DNA of 64,000 bases, taken from positions 116,193,362 through 116,257,361 of the forward strand of contig OY740765.1 of assembly GCA_963513935.1 (NCBI GenBank), read 5' to 3'. Each line of letters begins with the position of its first letter. Within the stretch, counting starts at the first letter, position 1. Of this stretch, positions 53,360-63,484 are shown piece by piece. The notes beneath the pieces were generated by a model, which saw only the letters and a list, made by a program, of their open reading frames with translations, had not been told where the DNA came from and searched no databases. The translations under genes were made by a program, and so were the position numbers. The stretch is from Aphrophora alni (taxonomy: Eukaryota; Arthropoda; Insecta; Hemiptera; Aphrophoridae).

Positions 53360-54510
53360 AGTAAAAACAAGTTGACGGGTGCCATCGTTGTACTTACCCA
53401 GCCCCATCGTACGATGTAGTCTCCAAAAGTAGGAGAAGTATTGCATCGGTAGATCGAAAGGTCTTACCCAGTAGGGTAAGTTTGTTTAAAATAATTGTTA
53501 CATAGGTTTTCTGAACATCGTACTTTACGTTGGCCCTAACTGTCGTAGATGTGTATATATTTAAAAGTAGCCACTCGCTTCGCTCGTGTCAGTATCTTCA
53601 CGATGTCGGGCCTCGAATATGTACATTCACATCCACTCGCTACATTCATATCTTTTGACTCGGCGCTGCCGGATCTCGTAAGTATATGAATATCACATTT
53701 TATTGGAAGGTCGATTTTCGAAAATAAATTTTTGCAATAACTTCGCAAATTGTCATCGTAGAGAGATGAGGTTGGTACCATTAAACAACAGAATTGAAAT
53801 TTACGAATTTTTATATATTATGTTATGGTCCTACCGGACAGGAAAAAAACCTGCGCAGAACCGTCATCTCGAGAGTGGTTCGCGCACGCATGTAGGGGCG
53901 ATGGCGAGGAGGGGATTGGAGCGGTGATGGGATAAATTGTTACAATTTTGCCGTAATATAAAGCAATTTAAAACCTATAATTTAATGTCTTTTTACGTCT
54001 TTTACTTTGTAAAATATTTAAATTTACTCATTGTAGTTGTCAGGAACATAAATGATAAACATTCACAGTTTTTTAGCGCTGTAGTAGATTTGAAAAAGAA
54101 AATATTAAGCCCTACGCAATGAAGCAGCTGCGGGGTATGTCTGACCTAACTCGGGCTCTACCTTCCCACCACAGTTCTACCGGTGCGCGGTTCTTTTCCA
54201 AGCGGTACCCCTATAAGTTGAATAGCATAAGGGATATGAATAACTGTTTAAAAACACCACTAATTTAACATTTTAAATTCTATTTTTCTGAATTTCAATA
54301 GGAAACTATATGAGCACACTATAGTCTCCTATACCAAATTGCATGTGTCTATCTTATTTTTTATGGCCGCTATCGTTCATACGTACAGACGACAACAACG
54401 ACGTAAGGACGGCATTACATTTTCGGATTCCTGAGCCCAAATGTTAAGATCAGTCAAAAAGGTCGAAATTTTTTTTCCGATTACCAAAACTTACCCTATA
54501 AAACGACATA
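53360..54510 (+). mobile_element. Family B, forward, split by an insert
   Basis: AAGTTGACGGGTGCCATCGT, CACTCGCTTCGCTCGTGTC and GTCATCGTAGAGAGATGAGG precede the break. CTATCGTTCATACGTACAGA and GACAACAACGACGTAAGGAC follow it. Confidence 0.7.
53829..54213. mobile_element. GC-rich 385-bp insert in family B
   Basis: B breaks at TATATATTATGTTATGG and resumes at ATAAGTTGAATAGC. The insert has GC-rich ends (CCTACCGGACAGG..CCGTCATCTCGAGAG; CTACCGGTGCGCGG..GCGGTACCCC) and an AT-rich middle with a 61-codon open frame that I do not recognise. CTACCGG appears near both ends in direct orientation. It is the most GC-rich stretch of the window and of different origin from its host. Confidence 0.6.
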
Positions 54511-54519
54511 TAGGACCTA

Positions 54520-55350
54520 TAACTGGACGTCTTTAAACGGAAAGGAACCAAGCGCCATTTTTACGAAATTGAGTTAATGGTGCTATCTTGTAGAGAGCTA
54601 TCGAATTTATATGGTCATAAAAAACAGTTGAAAATATCTGTTGTCATTTAAGCAGTAAAAAATAACAAAAAAAAAGTTAATTGCTGTATCCAGTATGCTG
54701 TAATAAACAGAAAGGAAGCAAGCAGCAGACTACTTTACGTTTATAACAGTATTTTATCAGCTGTAATAAACAGAAAGGAAACATGGCAAAAGATTAACAT
54801 TTTTAAGAAGGCCTTTAAAACAACAAGAGGCAGACCTTGTTCTTCTGAAGCTATGTTTTCTTCTGACTTGAATCCTCGATGGCCAAATGGCAAAGGAATT
54901 TCTAAGCCCAAGATGAAGGACTTGAAGTCTATGCTTAGTTTGATACCGAGTGATGCAAAACCGTTCTACAGAAACTTTTTTAAGAATCCCACTGTAATTG
55001 ATGATATAGTAGGGTTTAATGAAGATTTGGATTTTGATATTGAGTTTAATGATGCTTAGTCCCTTGCAAATTGTATTTTAACATGTGATATTGACCAACA
55101 CAGTGGGTACTATAATATGTTTGTTACACTATACAAATATAACTAAGTTTTGTATGTTAACACAGTTACCTCTTTAATTTATTCAATCCTTACTCTATTT
55201 TGACTTAGTCTTACTAATAAAGGGTGGCATTTTTATAGCAAAAAGCTATAAAACTAACAGATAATATGGACTTAGTTCCTTAAACAAAAATTGACAATTC
55301 AACAGCTCTTTTAAACGGAAAGGAACCAAACACCATTTTTCTTTTAATAA
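54520..55350 (+). repeat. Segment with four copies of an AAACRGAAAGGAA motif
   Basis: TTTAAACGGAAAGGAACCAA flanks the segment at both ends (54533 and 55313), each time followed by GCCATTTTT or ACCATTTTT. Related TAATAAACAGAAAGGAA occurs inside at 54701 and 54764. The flanking pair could be terminal direct repeats or two copies of one binding-site-like element. Confidence 0.55.
54652..55059 (+). pseudogene. C-terminal fragment of an unknown, probably transposon-linked protein
   Basis: The frame is open for about 135 codons from the stop at 54649 to TAG 55057, with the first ATG at 54853. The C-terminal half reads TTRGRPCSSEAMFSSDLNPR, WPNGKGISKPKMKDLKSMLS, LIPSDAKPFYRNFFKN and ends in an acidic tail FNEDLDFDIEFNDA. 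A KxxDLxxMLxxIPxxxxxFYxxL block near the C-terminus is, from memory, common in uncharacterised insect proteins associated with transposons. An in-frame 63-bp offset repeats AVINRKE. Either the final exon of a spliced gene or a truncated copy. Confidence 0.5.
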
Positions 55351-55407
55351 CTATAAAAAAACACCTCCTTAAGTTACTTATCCTTCGTATAATCGTATAG
55401 TTTTGTT

Positions 55408-55490
55408 AACATTAAATTGAGAAGCAATACAACCGTTAAGGCGTGTCTGTGCTATTGTTTATTAAGAACGATGTGTGGGACATCGAAACT
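55408..55490 (+). repeat. Dispersed repeat shared with 25846
   Basis: ACATTAAATTGAGAAGCAAT, then ACAACCGTTAAGGCGTG and CTATTGTTTATTAAGAACG. Confidence 0.6.
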
Positions 55491-55739
55491 CTAAAGCTGA
55501 GTCGGTAAATATATGCCTACTTGGGAAAGGAATGGTGATTAAAGAGTGATTTATATATACTACTTGAGGATGCAGTTTTTCTCCGTTTTCGCCTGAGTAC
55601 AGTGTTCATTTCGTGAAACATTCTGCGCATGAATACGTGTGGGTGAATTTGAATGTTTTTTTCTTTTTTTACGTTTAAGTTAGTCTGGCAGTAAAGTTTA
55701 GAAATGTTTTTGGTAAGGTTCACCTACTTTTCAAAATAG

Positions 55740-56350
55740 GGTATAAGGAGCAAATTAACATTTTCATATATATGTTGAGTAATACTTAATTTAAAAGGTC
55801 TTATTTAATAGAAAATAACTACGCAAACTAGAAGTCGCTATCTTACTACAATACAAAATGGCGGCCAGTTAAATATTTTTTTAAAAATCGAATTTATCAC
55901 AATCTACTCTAAGAAAAAATGATAAGAATACAAAATTATTATAGACTTCACTGTTATTTTGTAGAACTTTTACAAGTAAGACAGCGACCTCGATCTAAAT
56001 TTTTGATTTACCCCCAAAATTCCCAATTTCGGGTGGGTGAAGGTAAGTTTACCCTTATACACCAAGAAACATTTTCACAGAACTACTCTCCACGTTTTCA
56101 ACTTTAAAACTTATTAAACGCCCCCCCCCGTACTTTTCTTACTTTATATATGCATACATACATATAGCCATTTAAATGACATATTTTTCGATTCATAAAT
56201 TTGCCTCCCCCCCCCGTCGAGAAACTAGATGCAGACCTTAAAAGTTACCAAAGATAAAACTTTCATTCTTTGAAAGGAGTAACTTTTCACCCTCGTCGTA
56301 CTACATCACACAATCGACATCCATTATGTAAACACCCTTTTTCAATTTTA
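55740..56350. repeat. L-like fragments with C runs
   Basis: Loose similarity to L: two C runs (about 56120 and 56207), AAAATGGCGGCCAGTT at 55856 and a terminal AAATTCCCAATTTCGGG. No ORF of interest. Confidence 0.4.
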
Positions 56351-56807
56351 TCACTGTTGAGGTAAAATGGAGGATATTGTAACGAATGTTATGTTCCTTG
56401 TATATTATTCTTCATACAATATCAAATAAATTTTGGAAAAAAATTGCAATAATTTTCTCACACATTATATTGCAAAATATCTCTAAAGTAGTTATAAGTG
56501 AGATTGTTATAACTAGTTTTTGAAAAAACTAGTTTTAGTTATCCCAAAAATAGTCTTGTGAGTGATAAGTTTATACATAATAGTTCACCATTTATCAACT
56601 TAAGCCATCATTGTTTGGAAAGATATCTATGTATTTTAATACTTTTTTGGACCTCAGTCAATTTGACTGTTTAGAACTTTTGTAACAAATAATGATAAAT
56701 TCCTAATAATACATATTTTTTGATATAAATGAATTTATTAATATTTGTTTTACTTCATTTTTTTTTAATATTGAGATTTTTTCAACTTTAGATTTTTACG
56801 GATTGTA
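56351..56807. other. AT-rich, nothing recognised
   Basis: A short hairpin, AACTAGTTTTTGAAAAAACTAGTT (56510-56535), is the only structure noticed. Confidence 0.4.
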
Positions 56808-56829
56808 GCCTCTCAACCACTAAGACACT

Positions 56830-57025
56830 TTGGTATAGTCAGACATTCTCTCGGGTTAGATTCCTTTTTCTCTTTCTTATGAGGTCTCTCTTCACCATCT
56901 CTTGTTCTCTTCCGACTCTAACGCTAATAGAGTATTCAAGGACTAGGAGCCTTTTATTTATAATCTTCTTTTTTAAATAAGGCGACAAAGACAGAGAGGG
57001 ATACTCGCTTCTAAATAAGGAAGAA
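56830..57025 (+). mobile_element. Family A copy lacking the first 60 bp
   Basis: CTCTCGGGTTAGATTCC, TGAGGTCTCTCTTCACCATC, CTAACGCTAATAGAGTATTC and AAGGCGACAAAGACAGAGAG. Confidence 0.65.
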
Positions 57026-57299
57026 AACTGATGTGAATCAGATTGCCTTACATACCCAGTAAATTCACTAACAACCCCTAATGTTAAAGGAACATTGCTT
57101 CGTAAAAATAATTATTTAAGTTTTTGTTATAATTAGTGGTGTTTGGTGATAGAATAACTATTTTTATACACTTCACTAACTTAACTTTTACATTTAAAAA
57201 AATCGAATTCATTGTATGATTTATCACCGGCTATTCCGTTTCGCGTAGCTTACGACCATTCGTTTGGCTTGTTTTATACAGTTCCATTTCATTTTTCTA

Positions 57300-57430
57300 T
57301 AATTTTCGTGAACTATAATTTTCTTTTTACTTATGATTTATCACACTGATTTGAGACGTAAAGCTTCACATTTAACCAAAATTTGAACGGATAACTCCTG
57401 AACAAATTAATATGACCAACGATCAAAAAA
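57300..57430 (-). mobile_element. Family K remnant, inverted
   Basis: Minus-strand TTCAAATTTTGGTTAAATGT and TGAAGCTTTACGTCTC correspond to the right part of K. Confidence 0.35.
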
Positions 57431-57481
57431 TATCTATGAACAAAATAAGGATTGTCGACATGGAATATATCTGCAGACATA

Positions 57482-58365
57482 TACAGAGTTGTCCAAAAGT
57501 CTCGCATACATTCTTTCTTCTCAGCTCCTAACTGGCGTAGGAAGGTTATAGACACATCACTGGAAAGCTCTTGGTTTGGATTTTCTACATTCTGTGGGAA
57601 AACTCAGGTTCTATATACAGGATGTTCCGAAAAAATACAACGTATTTTTACCTCTCTTTTTAAATGTATTCATCAATATTTTCCACCTTAAGTTACTATC
57701 AAAAAGTCCCTTTAATTAATGAAAACTAAATTTAAACACAAGAAAACCATCTATGTAACAACTCTTTGGAAAGCTGTTTACATTTAATATGTGTTGATGT
57801 AAATAAATATTTCTCTTTTGAACAGGGTGTTCCAAAAATAATTTTAAAATACAATATAATTAATAATTTTATTTAGTGTACAATACAAAATTCTAAGGAA
57901 AAATAAAAACTAAAAGTTGTACTTTTATCTGAATAACGTAAACAATGAAGACGTGTTTATCATGTTCAAAATACCCACCAATAGCTACTTGACAATGTGC
58001 CAAACCAGTATAAAACGCATGTATGGTATTACTTTTTCGTCACAAATTTGTTGTATTTTCTGTGAAATTTGATTCCTCATAACTTAGTATCAAAGTAAAA
58101 TTAAAGGATTCTGTTTTAACCAAAACAAAGGGACTTTTAGGTGGGTTACTACTTAGGTGGGAAAATATTGATAAGCTTACATTTAAAACAAGAGGGGGCA
58201 ATACATTATATATTTTTAGGAACATCCTGTATATGGATCTGAAATTTGGTACATCCTGTATATAGATCCAATTAAGATATTTCCACTGATGTGTTTATCA
58301 CCTTCCTACCTCAACTAGAAGCTGATATATTGCAATGTATGCGGGACTTTTGCCCTACCCTGTCT
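57482..58365. mobile_element. Foldback D, host of a nested foldback
   Basis: The left end TACAGAGTTGTCCAAAAGTC and the right arm (AATGTATGCGGGACTTTTGC at 58334) are inverted repeats continuing through GTAGGAAGGTTATAGACACATC against GATGTGTTTATCACCTTCCTAC. Each arm is about 130 bp. The space between is filled by foldback E. Confidence 0.75.
57616..58231. mobile_element. Foldback E nested in D
   Basis: It runs from TACAGGATGTTCCGAAAAAA to TTTTAGGAACATCCTGTA with TA on both sides. Arms of about 100 bp share ATCAATATTTTCC and AAAAGTCCCTTT. In its loop, at 57823, ACAGGGTGTTCCAAAAATAA is the isolated end of a third, related element. A short duplicate of the E end (GTACATCCTGTATATAGATC) follows at 58250. 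Confidence 0.75.
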
Positions 58366-58439
58366 AAATGTGGGTGGAGAGTTACTTTTGGATACCTTAT
58401 ATACCGGGACAATACGGGTTTTAGTCTGTTTGTCCCATA

Positions 58440-58560
58440 AGATAACAAGAGTTACTTGATACGAAAGACGAAAGAGAGGGATGTAACACAAGACTACATG
58501 AAAAAAAAAGGTGGTATCCAGCTGGGTTTTCTTCGAGATTGCCAGGTCTGATAAGATTTA
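58440..58560 (-). mobile_element. Family A fragment (5' half)
   Basis: AAAGAGAGGGATGTAACAC, AAGACTACATGAAAAAAAAA and TTCTTCGAGATTGCCAGG. Confidence 0.6.
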
Positions 58561-58814
58561 CTGTAGAAGTGTCTGAGTGAGTGTATGGGTATGCTCGCAC
58601 TAACAGACCAGAAACTATTTATTTATTAATAAAATAATTATATCAGATAAATTAATGTCAGACAAATTAGCAATGGTTTGTGAAATCTAACTTATTACAG
58701 GCACAAACATTTAATTTTAATGTTGTAAGTCAATGATTAATTTTTTTTGAGTTCGAATTTATAAGTATTAATAGAAATTTGCCTTTTTTATGTATTGAAC
58801 AAATATTTTTAATA

Positions 58815-59946
58815 TACAGGATATTTCCGAATTCTCCTTACAAACTTCGGGGTAAAAATAAACCAATAAACTTAATACCCCCAGAGGTCTATTTCGTTTC
58901 GTTGTCCGTCTTTCCAACCGTGTTTTTAATAAAAAAAAAGAAGTTTTTTTTAAACGGTGCTACAGAATTGAACAAAACTATGGTGCATTATTGCTATTGT
59001 TAGTTCAAGTTAGTGTGTTTCATTATTGTAATCCAACTCGTTTCAAAATGGCGGCCATTCAAAACTTTTATATTGAAATAACTCTAAAACTAGTCAATTT
59101 ACAATATACTGGAGCAACTTTTTTTAAATAAATTGTATGAAAAATCCATAGTTGCAATAAAACAAATTGAGTGATAAATAAAAGAGATTTGGAATTTCTT
59201 GTCCGGCCGTGCATGGCCATGTTCTTGTCCTGCAACTTGTTTATTTCAAACTGTTTATTGTTGATGACACATTAACAGTAGACTGGTCATCTGTCCCATT
59301 ATTTGTAATAATAACAGCTTATGTCTTTAATTCTTACCATCAATAAATAACTATATCAATTTTCATATTTAATTTCATAAAAGACATTTTGTACAACTAC
59401 TAGAATTTCAGTTAATAATAAGTTACTGTTAATAGACAAATGTGAATAAAACTCTAATTGAAATTTATACCTAAAAAAGACTTTATTTATTCATTTCATT
59501 GTTTTTCCATTAGCCTATTCTGAATATTACAAGAACATTGCCTTGCACGACCAGACAAGTAATTCAGAGTCTCCTTTATTTTTTAACAATTTTAAAAACA
59601 ATAGTAAATATGGATTGCTCATAAAATAAATTTTTAAAAAAGTTGTTCTAGTAATATTTTTGTAAAATGTCCTTCTTTAGAGTTATTTCAATTTAAAAGC
59701 TTTGAATGGCCGCCATTTTGAAACAAGTTGTGTTAAAATAATGAAACTTAACATACTAAGCGAAACTAACAATAGCAACAATTTACACAAATTTGGTTCA
59801 ATTTTGTACAGCAAATTTCTTTTTTGTGAAAAATACAGACGGACAACGAAACGAGATAAACCTCTGGTGGTATTAAGTTTTTGGCTCCTTTTTACCCAAG
59901 GAATAATACCTCAAAGTTTATAAGGAGAGTTCGGAAACGCTCTGTA
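58815..59946. mobile_element. Foldback G (~430-bp arms)
   Basis: From TACAGGATATTTCCGAATTC to GAGTTCGGAAACGCTCTGTA. Arms pair over about 430 bp, e.g. TTCGTTTCGTTGTCCGTC (58892) with GACGGACAACGAAACGA (59840), TTCAAAATGGCGGCCATTC with GAATGGCCGCCATTTTGAA, and TTGTCCGGCCGTGCATGGC with GCCTTGCACGACCAGACAA. The loop of about 270 bp is plain AT-rich DNA. No transposase. The frame at 59702 lies wholly in the right arm and is not a gene. Confidence 0.85.
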
Positions 59947-59954
59947 GGATACTA

Positions 59955-60600
59955 TACAGGGTGTTTCATAATTGTTGCCGGATATTTTAATGAGTTATTC
60001 CTAGAGTTGAAGTAAACACAGAACGAGTATTCCTTTGTTTGAAACAAGCATAGTTAACTATCAGTCCTCCATTTTATTTTGTTATACAAAAAACATTACA
60101 TGTTTTGGAAATAAATTAGATATCAATTAGATTTGGTATACATATTTTTTTTATATGATCTTTTATCAATGTACCAAAAACAACGACTTAGTTTGTATTT
60201 TTTTTTTTTTTTTTTTTTTAATAGCGGCCACTTAAAATTTTTAACGTCGAATATCTCAAAAACCATTAACGTTATAAATATTTATGAGACAAAATATTTT
60301 CCCCTTTAAATGACAAACATGGCGTCAAATCAAAATATTTGGGTATTGTAGACAATTTCAAAGAAATTATGTTTTCAATTTTTTAACAACTCGGTTATCC
60401 TTTGAGCTACAGTAAACATTCAAAAACCATTTTGTTTGTCATTTAAAAGGGAAACTTTTTGTGTCTTTATATATAATAATAATGCTTTTTTAAATATTTT
60501 TCACTTCTGTTTTTATTTCAAACCGGATCTTACTTAAAAAAAACATACCTCTTATTCAAATTAGTTTAATTTTACATGTTGTTTTAATGTTTGGTTTCCT
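59955..60600. mobile_element. Partial foldback H, left end only
   Basis: TACAGGGTGTTTCATAATTG starts 9 bp after G ends. Inside, GACAAAATATTTTCCCCTTTA (60291) pairs with TAAAAGGGAAACTTTTTGTGTC (60444), but no right terminal repeat is seen. A T run occupies 60198-60221. Confidence 0.5.
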
Positions 60601-61236
60601 TTCATGCAGAATATGTTTACTTTAAACTGTTGTACATTAGATCAGCCTAGGTCACTGAGTTTGTCTTTACGATGTTTTAAAAATTACTTATTTTACATCA
60701 CATTAATTAATGTGTAACGTAAAAACAGATGAATTAAATAATTAAAATCACATTTTTTTTATCAATTCAAACATCTATTTATTATTGTTTTACAAAACCC
60801 AATTATTAATATCCTATGTAGCTGTATTCCGTAGGGATACAGCGGCAGATCACATAAACCACTTTAAGAATATTTAGGGTAACACAATGTAAGATTATAC
60901 CAAATTCAGACAAAAGTTATGACCACCGATGTTAGTAATAAGTTCAGAAAATTCACTGAAAACTAACTTCCGATTTTCGATTAGATTTACAAATTTGCCT
61001 GTCATTAAAAAAAAAAAAAAAGTTTATTTTGTCAACTTCGGTAAAAATTACAACAGCCTGAGACGATATATATTCAATTTCCCCTTTGTTTTTTAAAGCA
61101 AAAAAAACCTTTCGGTCATCATCAAAATCTTATATTAATAATCAACAAACTGGCGTTTAGGTAATGTTTTCAGGAGGGGTAAATTAGAGTGGTCAGCTAC
61201 ATTAAGAATCCTCTAAATTCTGGTAAGATATAATAT

Positions 61237-61284
<48 letters not shown>

Positions 61285-61660
61285 CCACTCCCCGTACAGC
61301 TGTTATACACGGACCATACTTGTGATATTGTGAAAACTGATACTGTAAATATCTGCTTTATAAACAGATAGCTGTCAATTATAAACAGCAGGTGGTGGTC
61401 TGTGTATTATAAACTTGTTATCCGAGGAAAGAAGTGGTCCAGGTCTCTGATGCATTATCTCATCCTGTTTGTTTAAATTATGTTGTCCCACAGAGATACG
61501 CTTACCATAATTATTTCACGAAAACTCGGGACAAATCTTGCTAAAGTCGAAGAGAACCTTGAGGACATGTAAAAGAGTCCACAAAATACCAAGAGGTGTG
61601 GGATTTTATATGTACCAAGACATTTATTTTTATAACAACACAAAATCATATTTTTTTTTA
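60601..61660. other. Unrecognised; A end and (AT)n run
   Basis: An inverted A 3' end (AACCTTTCGGTCATCATC) is at 61106-61125. (AT)n covers 61243-61282. A poly-A run lies at about 61008-61021. Otherwise no features; minus-strand GGTAAGCG at 61502 has no exon-like context. Confidence 0.4.
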
Positions 61661-61662
61661 AA

Positions 61663-61830
61663 GTACGGGTGTGGTAATCCAAAGTACCCGCACGGTCTGC
61701 ACCTTTCTCCATCCAGACTTAACTTATATCCCTCTCCTTCCTATCGTGCTTCTCTTGGCCATCTCTTATTCTCTTCCGAACCAGACACTATAAGAGTATT
61801 CGAGGAACTGTATTCTTTTCTTCTTTTTAC
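61663..61830 (+). mobile_element. Family A copy, 3' end lost
   Basis: GTACGGGTGTGGTAATCC, CGGTCTGCACCTTTCTCC, CTTCTCTTGGCCATCTC and GACACTATAAGAGTATTCGA. Confidence 0.65.
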
Positions 61831-62221
61831 TGTCTCACATATAGGTGTGTAGTATAAATCGATTTATTGACCCATACATAACTTTCTATATACTACATAT
61901 ATGTGAGACAATAAATGTTGTACTTCTTAAAGACCTTCCTTCGTGACAGCTATTCATAAATAGGCGAAACAAACAACAAAACAACTTTAAATCTAATAAA
62001 TAATTATTTGGGGGTAATGGTTTGAAAAGTTATTATTAGTGAGGTTGTAATTTTCTACAGCGTTATGCTCAGGTTCCCTTGCAGTAAATATTTAAATTAA
62101 CGAATAACTGTTATTCTACATTTGAGCACGCTTGAAGTTGTACCTACAGCCAGCAAACATGAACAAGGGGGACACCTACTTAGTTATTCTGGTTTTAAAG
62201 TAATAATGATGGATTGTTCAT

Positions 62222-62470
62222 ATTACTAATATGGTTCAATTGTACATTTTCCATTTTTTAAGAACGAATACACAACGTTTCGAGAGTCTAATCAACTCCC
62301 GTTATCAAGTGGTATGCCTAGCACATATAAAACGGAGAAAACACCAAACATATCTTAGGAGTATAAACTAAAACTAAAACCATAATCTAAGAAAAATAAC
62401 CCAGGCTTAAAACTTGGTCTTAACAGTCAAAACTAAAACTAAATACAAACGTAACCCGCCCTCACGGGCT
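62222..62470 (+). mobile_element. Family Z4, left arm only
   Basis: AATATGGTTCAATTGTACAT, ACACAACGTTTCGAGAG, TCAACTCCCGTTATCAAGTG and CTAAGAAAAATAACCCAGGC match the left arm of Z2. It ends with GCCCTCACGGGCTCAT, just before an A copy. Confidence 0.65.
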
Positions 62471-62477
62471 CATATAC

Positions 62478-62705
62478 TGTGAGTATGGACCTATTCTGGC
62501 AATCTCAATTAACCTTAACTGTATCTACACCTTTTTTCATTTTGGCTGGCCCCTTTATTTCCTCCCCACACGTCCGCGCCACTTTTGGCGTGATGCGATG
62601 TTGGTGGTTCGTAGTCTTGGGTTAAATACCTCTCTTTCATCTATCCTATCAATTTTCTTAAACAACTCTTGTTCGTTTTAGACACTGGGGCTATTAGAAT
62701 CTACG
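62478..62705 (+). mobile_element. Family A copy with a GC-rich insert
   Basis: A is normal from TTCTGGCAATCTC to CACCTTTTTTCAT (62540) and from GTAGTCTTGGGTTAAATACC (62611) to GGGGCTATTAGAATC. The 70 nt between are foreign. Confidence 0.7.
62541..62610. other. 70-nt GC-rich insert in family A
   Basis: TTTGGCTGGCCCCTTTATTT, then CCACACGTCCGCGCCACTTT and TGGCGTGATGCGATGTTGG. It interrupts A cleanly with no evident target duplication. Composition is unlike anything nearby. Origin unknown. Confidence 0.6.
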
Positions 62706-62990
62706 TAATTTAATATTTAAAAATATATATAAAGTTGTATTATTCTCCAACAAAAATTGGATGGTATTCCATAAAAAAGACGCAGTACATTTCACAACAG
62801 ATGTGATTACCTTTAATTTTTAAATTATTGTAAAGTGGTTAAAATTTTTATAGTGTTTAAGAACACTACAAAGATCAACAAAGCAACCGATATTTTGTCT
62901 TCCAACCCATTTTTCTCACCAAAAATTGATCAAGAACGTCTAAAAAACGAAATTAAAAAATTATCTTAAAACCTATTTTAAGTTCTATTA

Positions 62991-63388
62991 TATACTACCG
63001 AAACTTGGACAATGACAAAAATTCAGGAAGATTGGATTATGAGGTGGAGAAACAAGATTCCACGAAGAATCGATGGAGGAGTTCAATTTGATGAAACGTG
63101 GAGGATTAGAGCAAATTCTGAGCTTTACGAAGAGCCTGAGATTAAACAACAAGGATGAGATGTGCAAGGTATGTTCAACGGTAAGATAGGGCGGTAAAGA
63201 AAGTGTTCCTTGCCACGCCTGAGGAAAGAAGATTATGAGGAAAGCTCAGGTAAAGATAGATGGAGGATGTAGAGGTGGATCTTGGGAAGCTGATGGTTAG
63301 AAGGTTGAGAAGCAGAGGACAGATTATCTGGAGGGATAGTTATTCAGGAGGCCAAAGCACTGCAGCACGCGTAGCGCCGAGAAACCGA
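62991..63388 (+). pseudogene. LINE ORF2 C-terminus, decayed
   Basis: Frame 1 (62991-63158): TTETWTMTKIQEDWIMRWRN, KIPRRIDGGVQFDETWRIRA, NSELYEEPEIK, then TGA. After a shift: CARYVQR, DRAVKKVFLATPEERR, and from 63260 MEDVEVDLGKLMVRRLRSRG with W-R-D-S after it. This is the well-known end of insect non-LTR 'endonuclease-reverse transcriptase' proteins (GAETWxxxK..RKxLRRI.G....G.WRIR.N.ELY.LY..P.I..., GRP..RW.D.VE.DL.KLG.R.W...A.D...WR). At least one frameshift and four stops; about 15 residues (LRWxGHVxRM) are lost. Confidence 0.85.
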
Positions 63389-63484
63389 GAAATAGAGGTT
63401 ATTTTTATTGTTGAAAAAAAAATCATTAAATTTAGAAAATTACATAACATATTTAAACGTTGAATTACTGGGACGTAACCTCGG

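Noticed and set aside
60600..60700. 3' splice-site-like TTCCTTTCATGCAG
   Set aside because: No donor and no open frame of useful length after it.
61538..61852. 104-codon open frame
   Set aside because: Its second half is family A; the first half shows no coding character.
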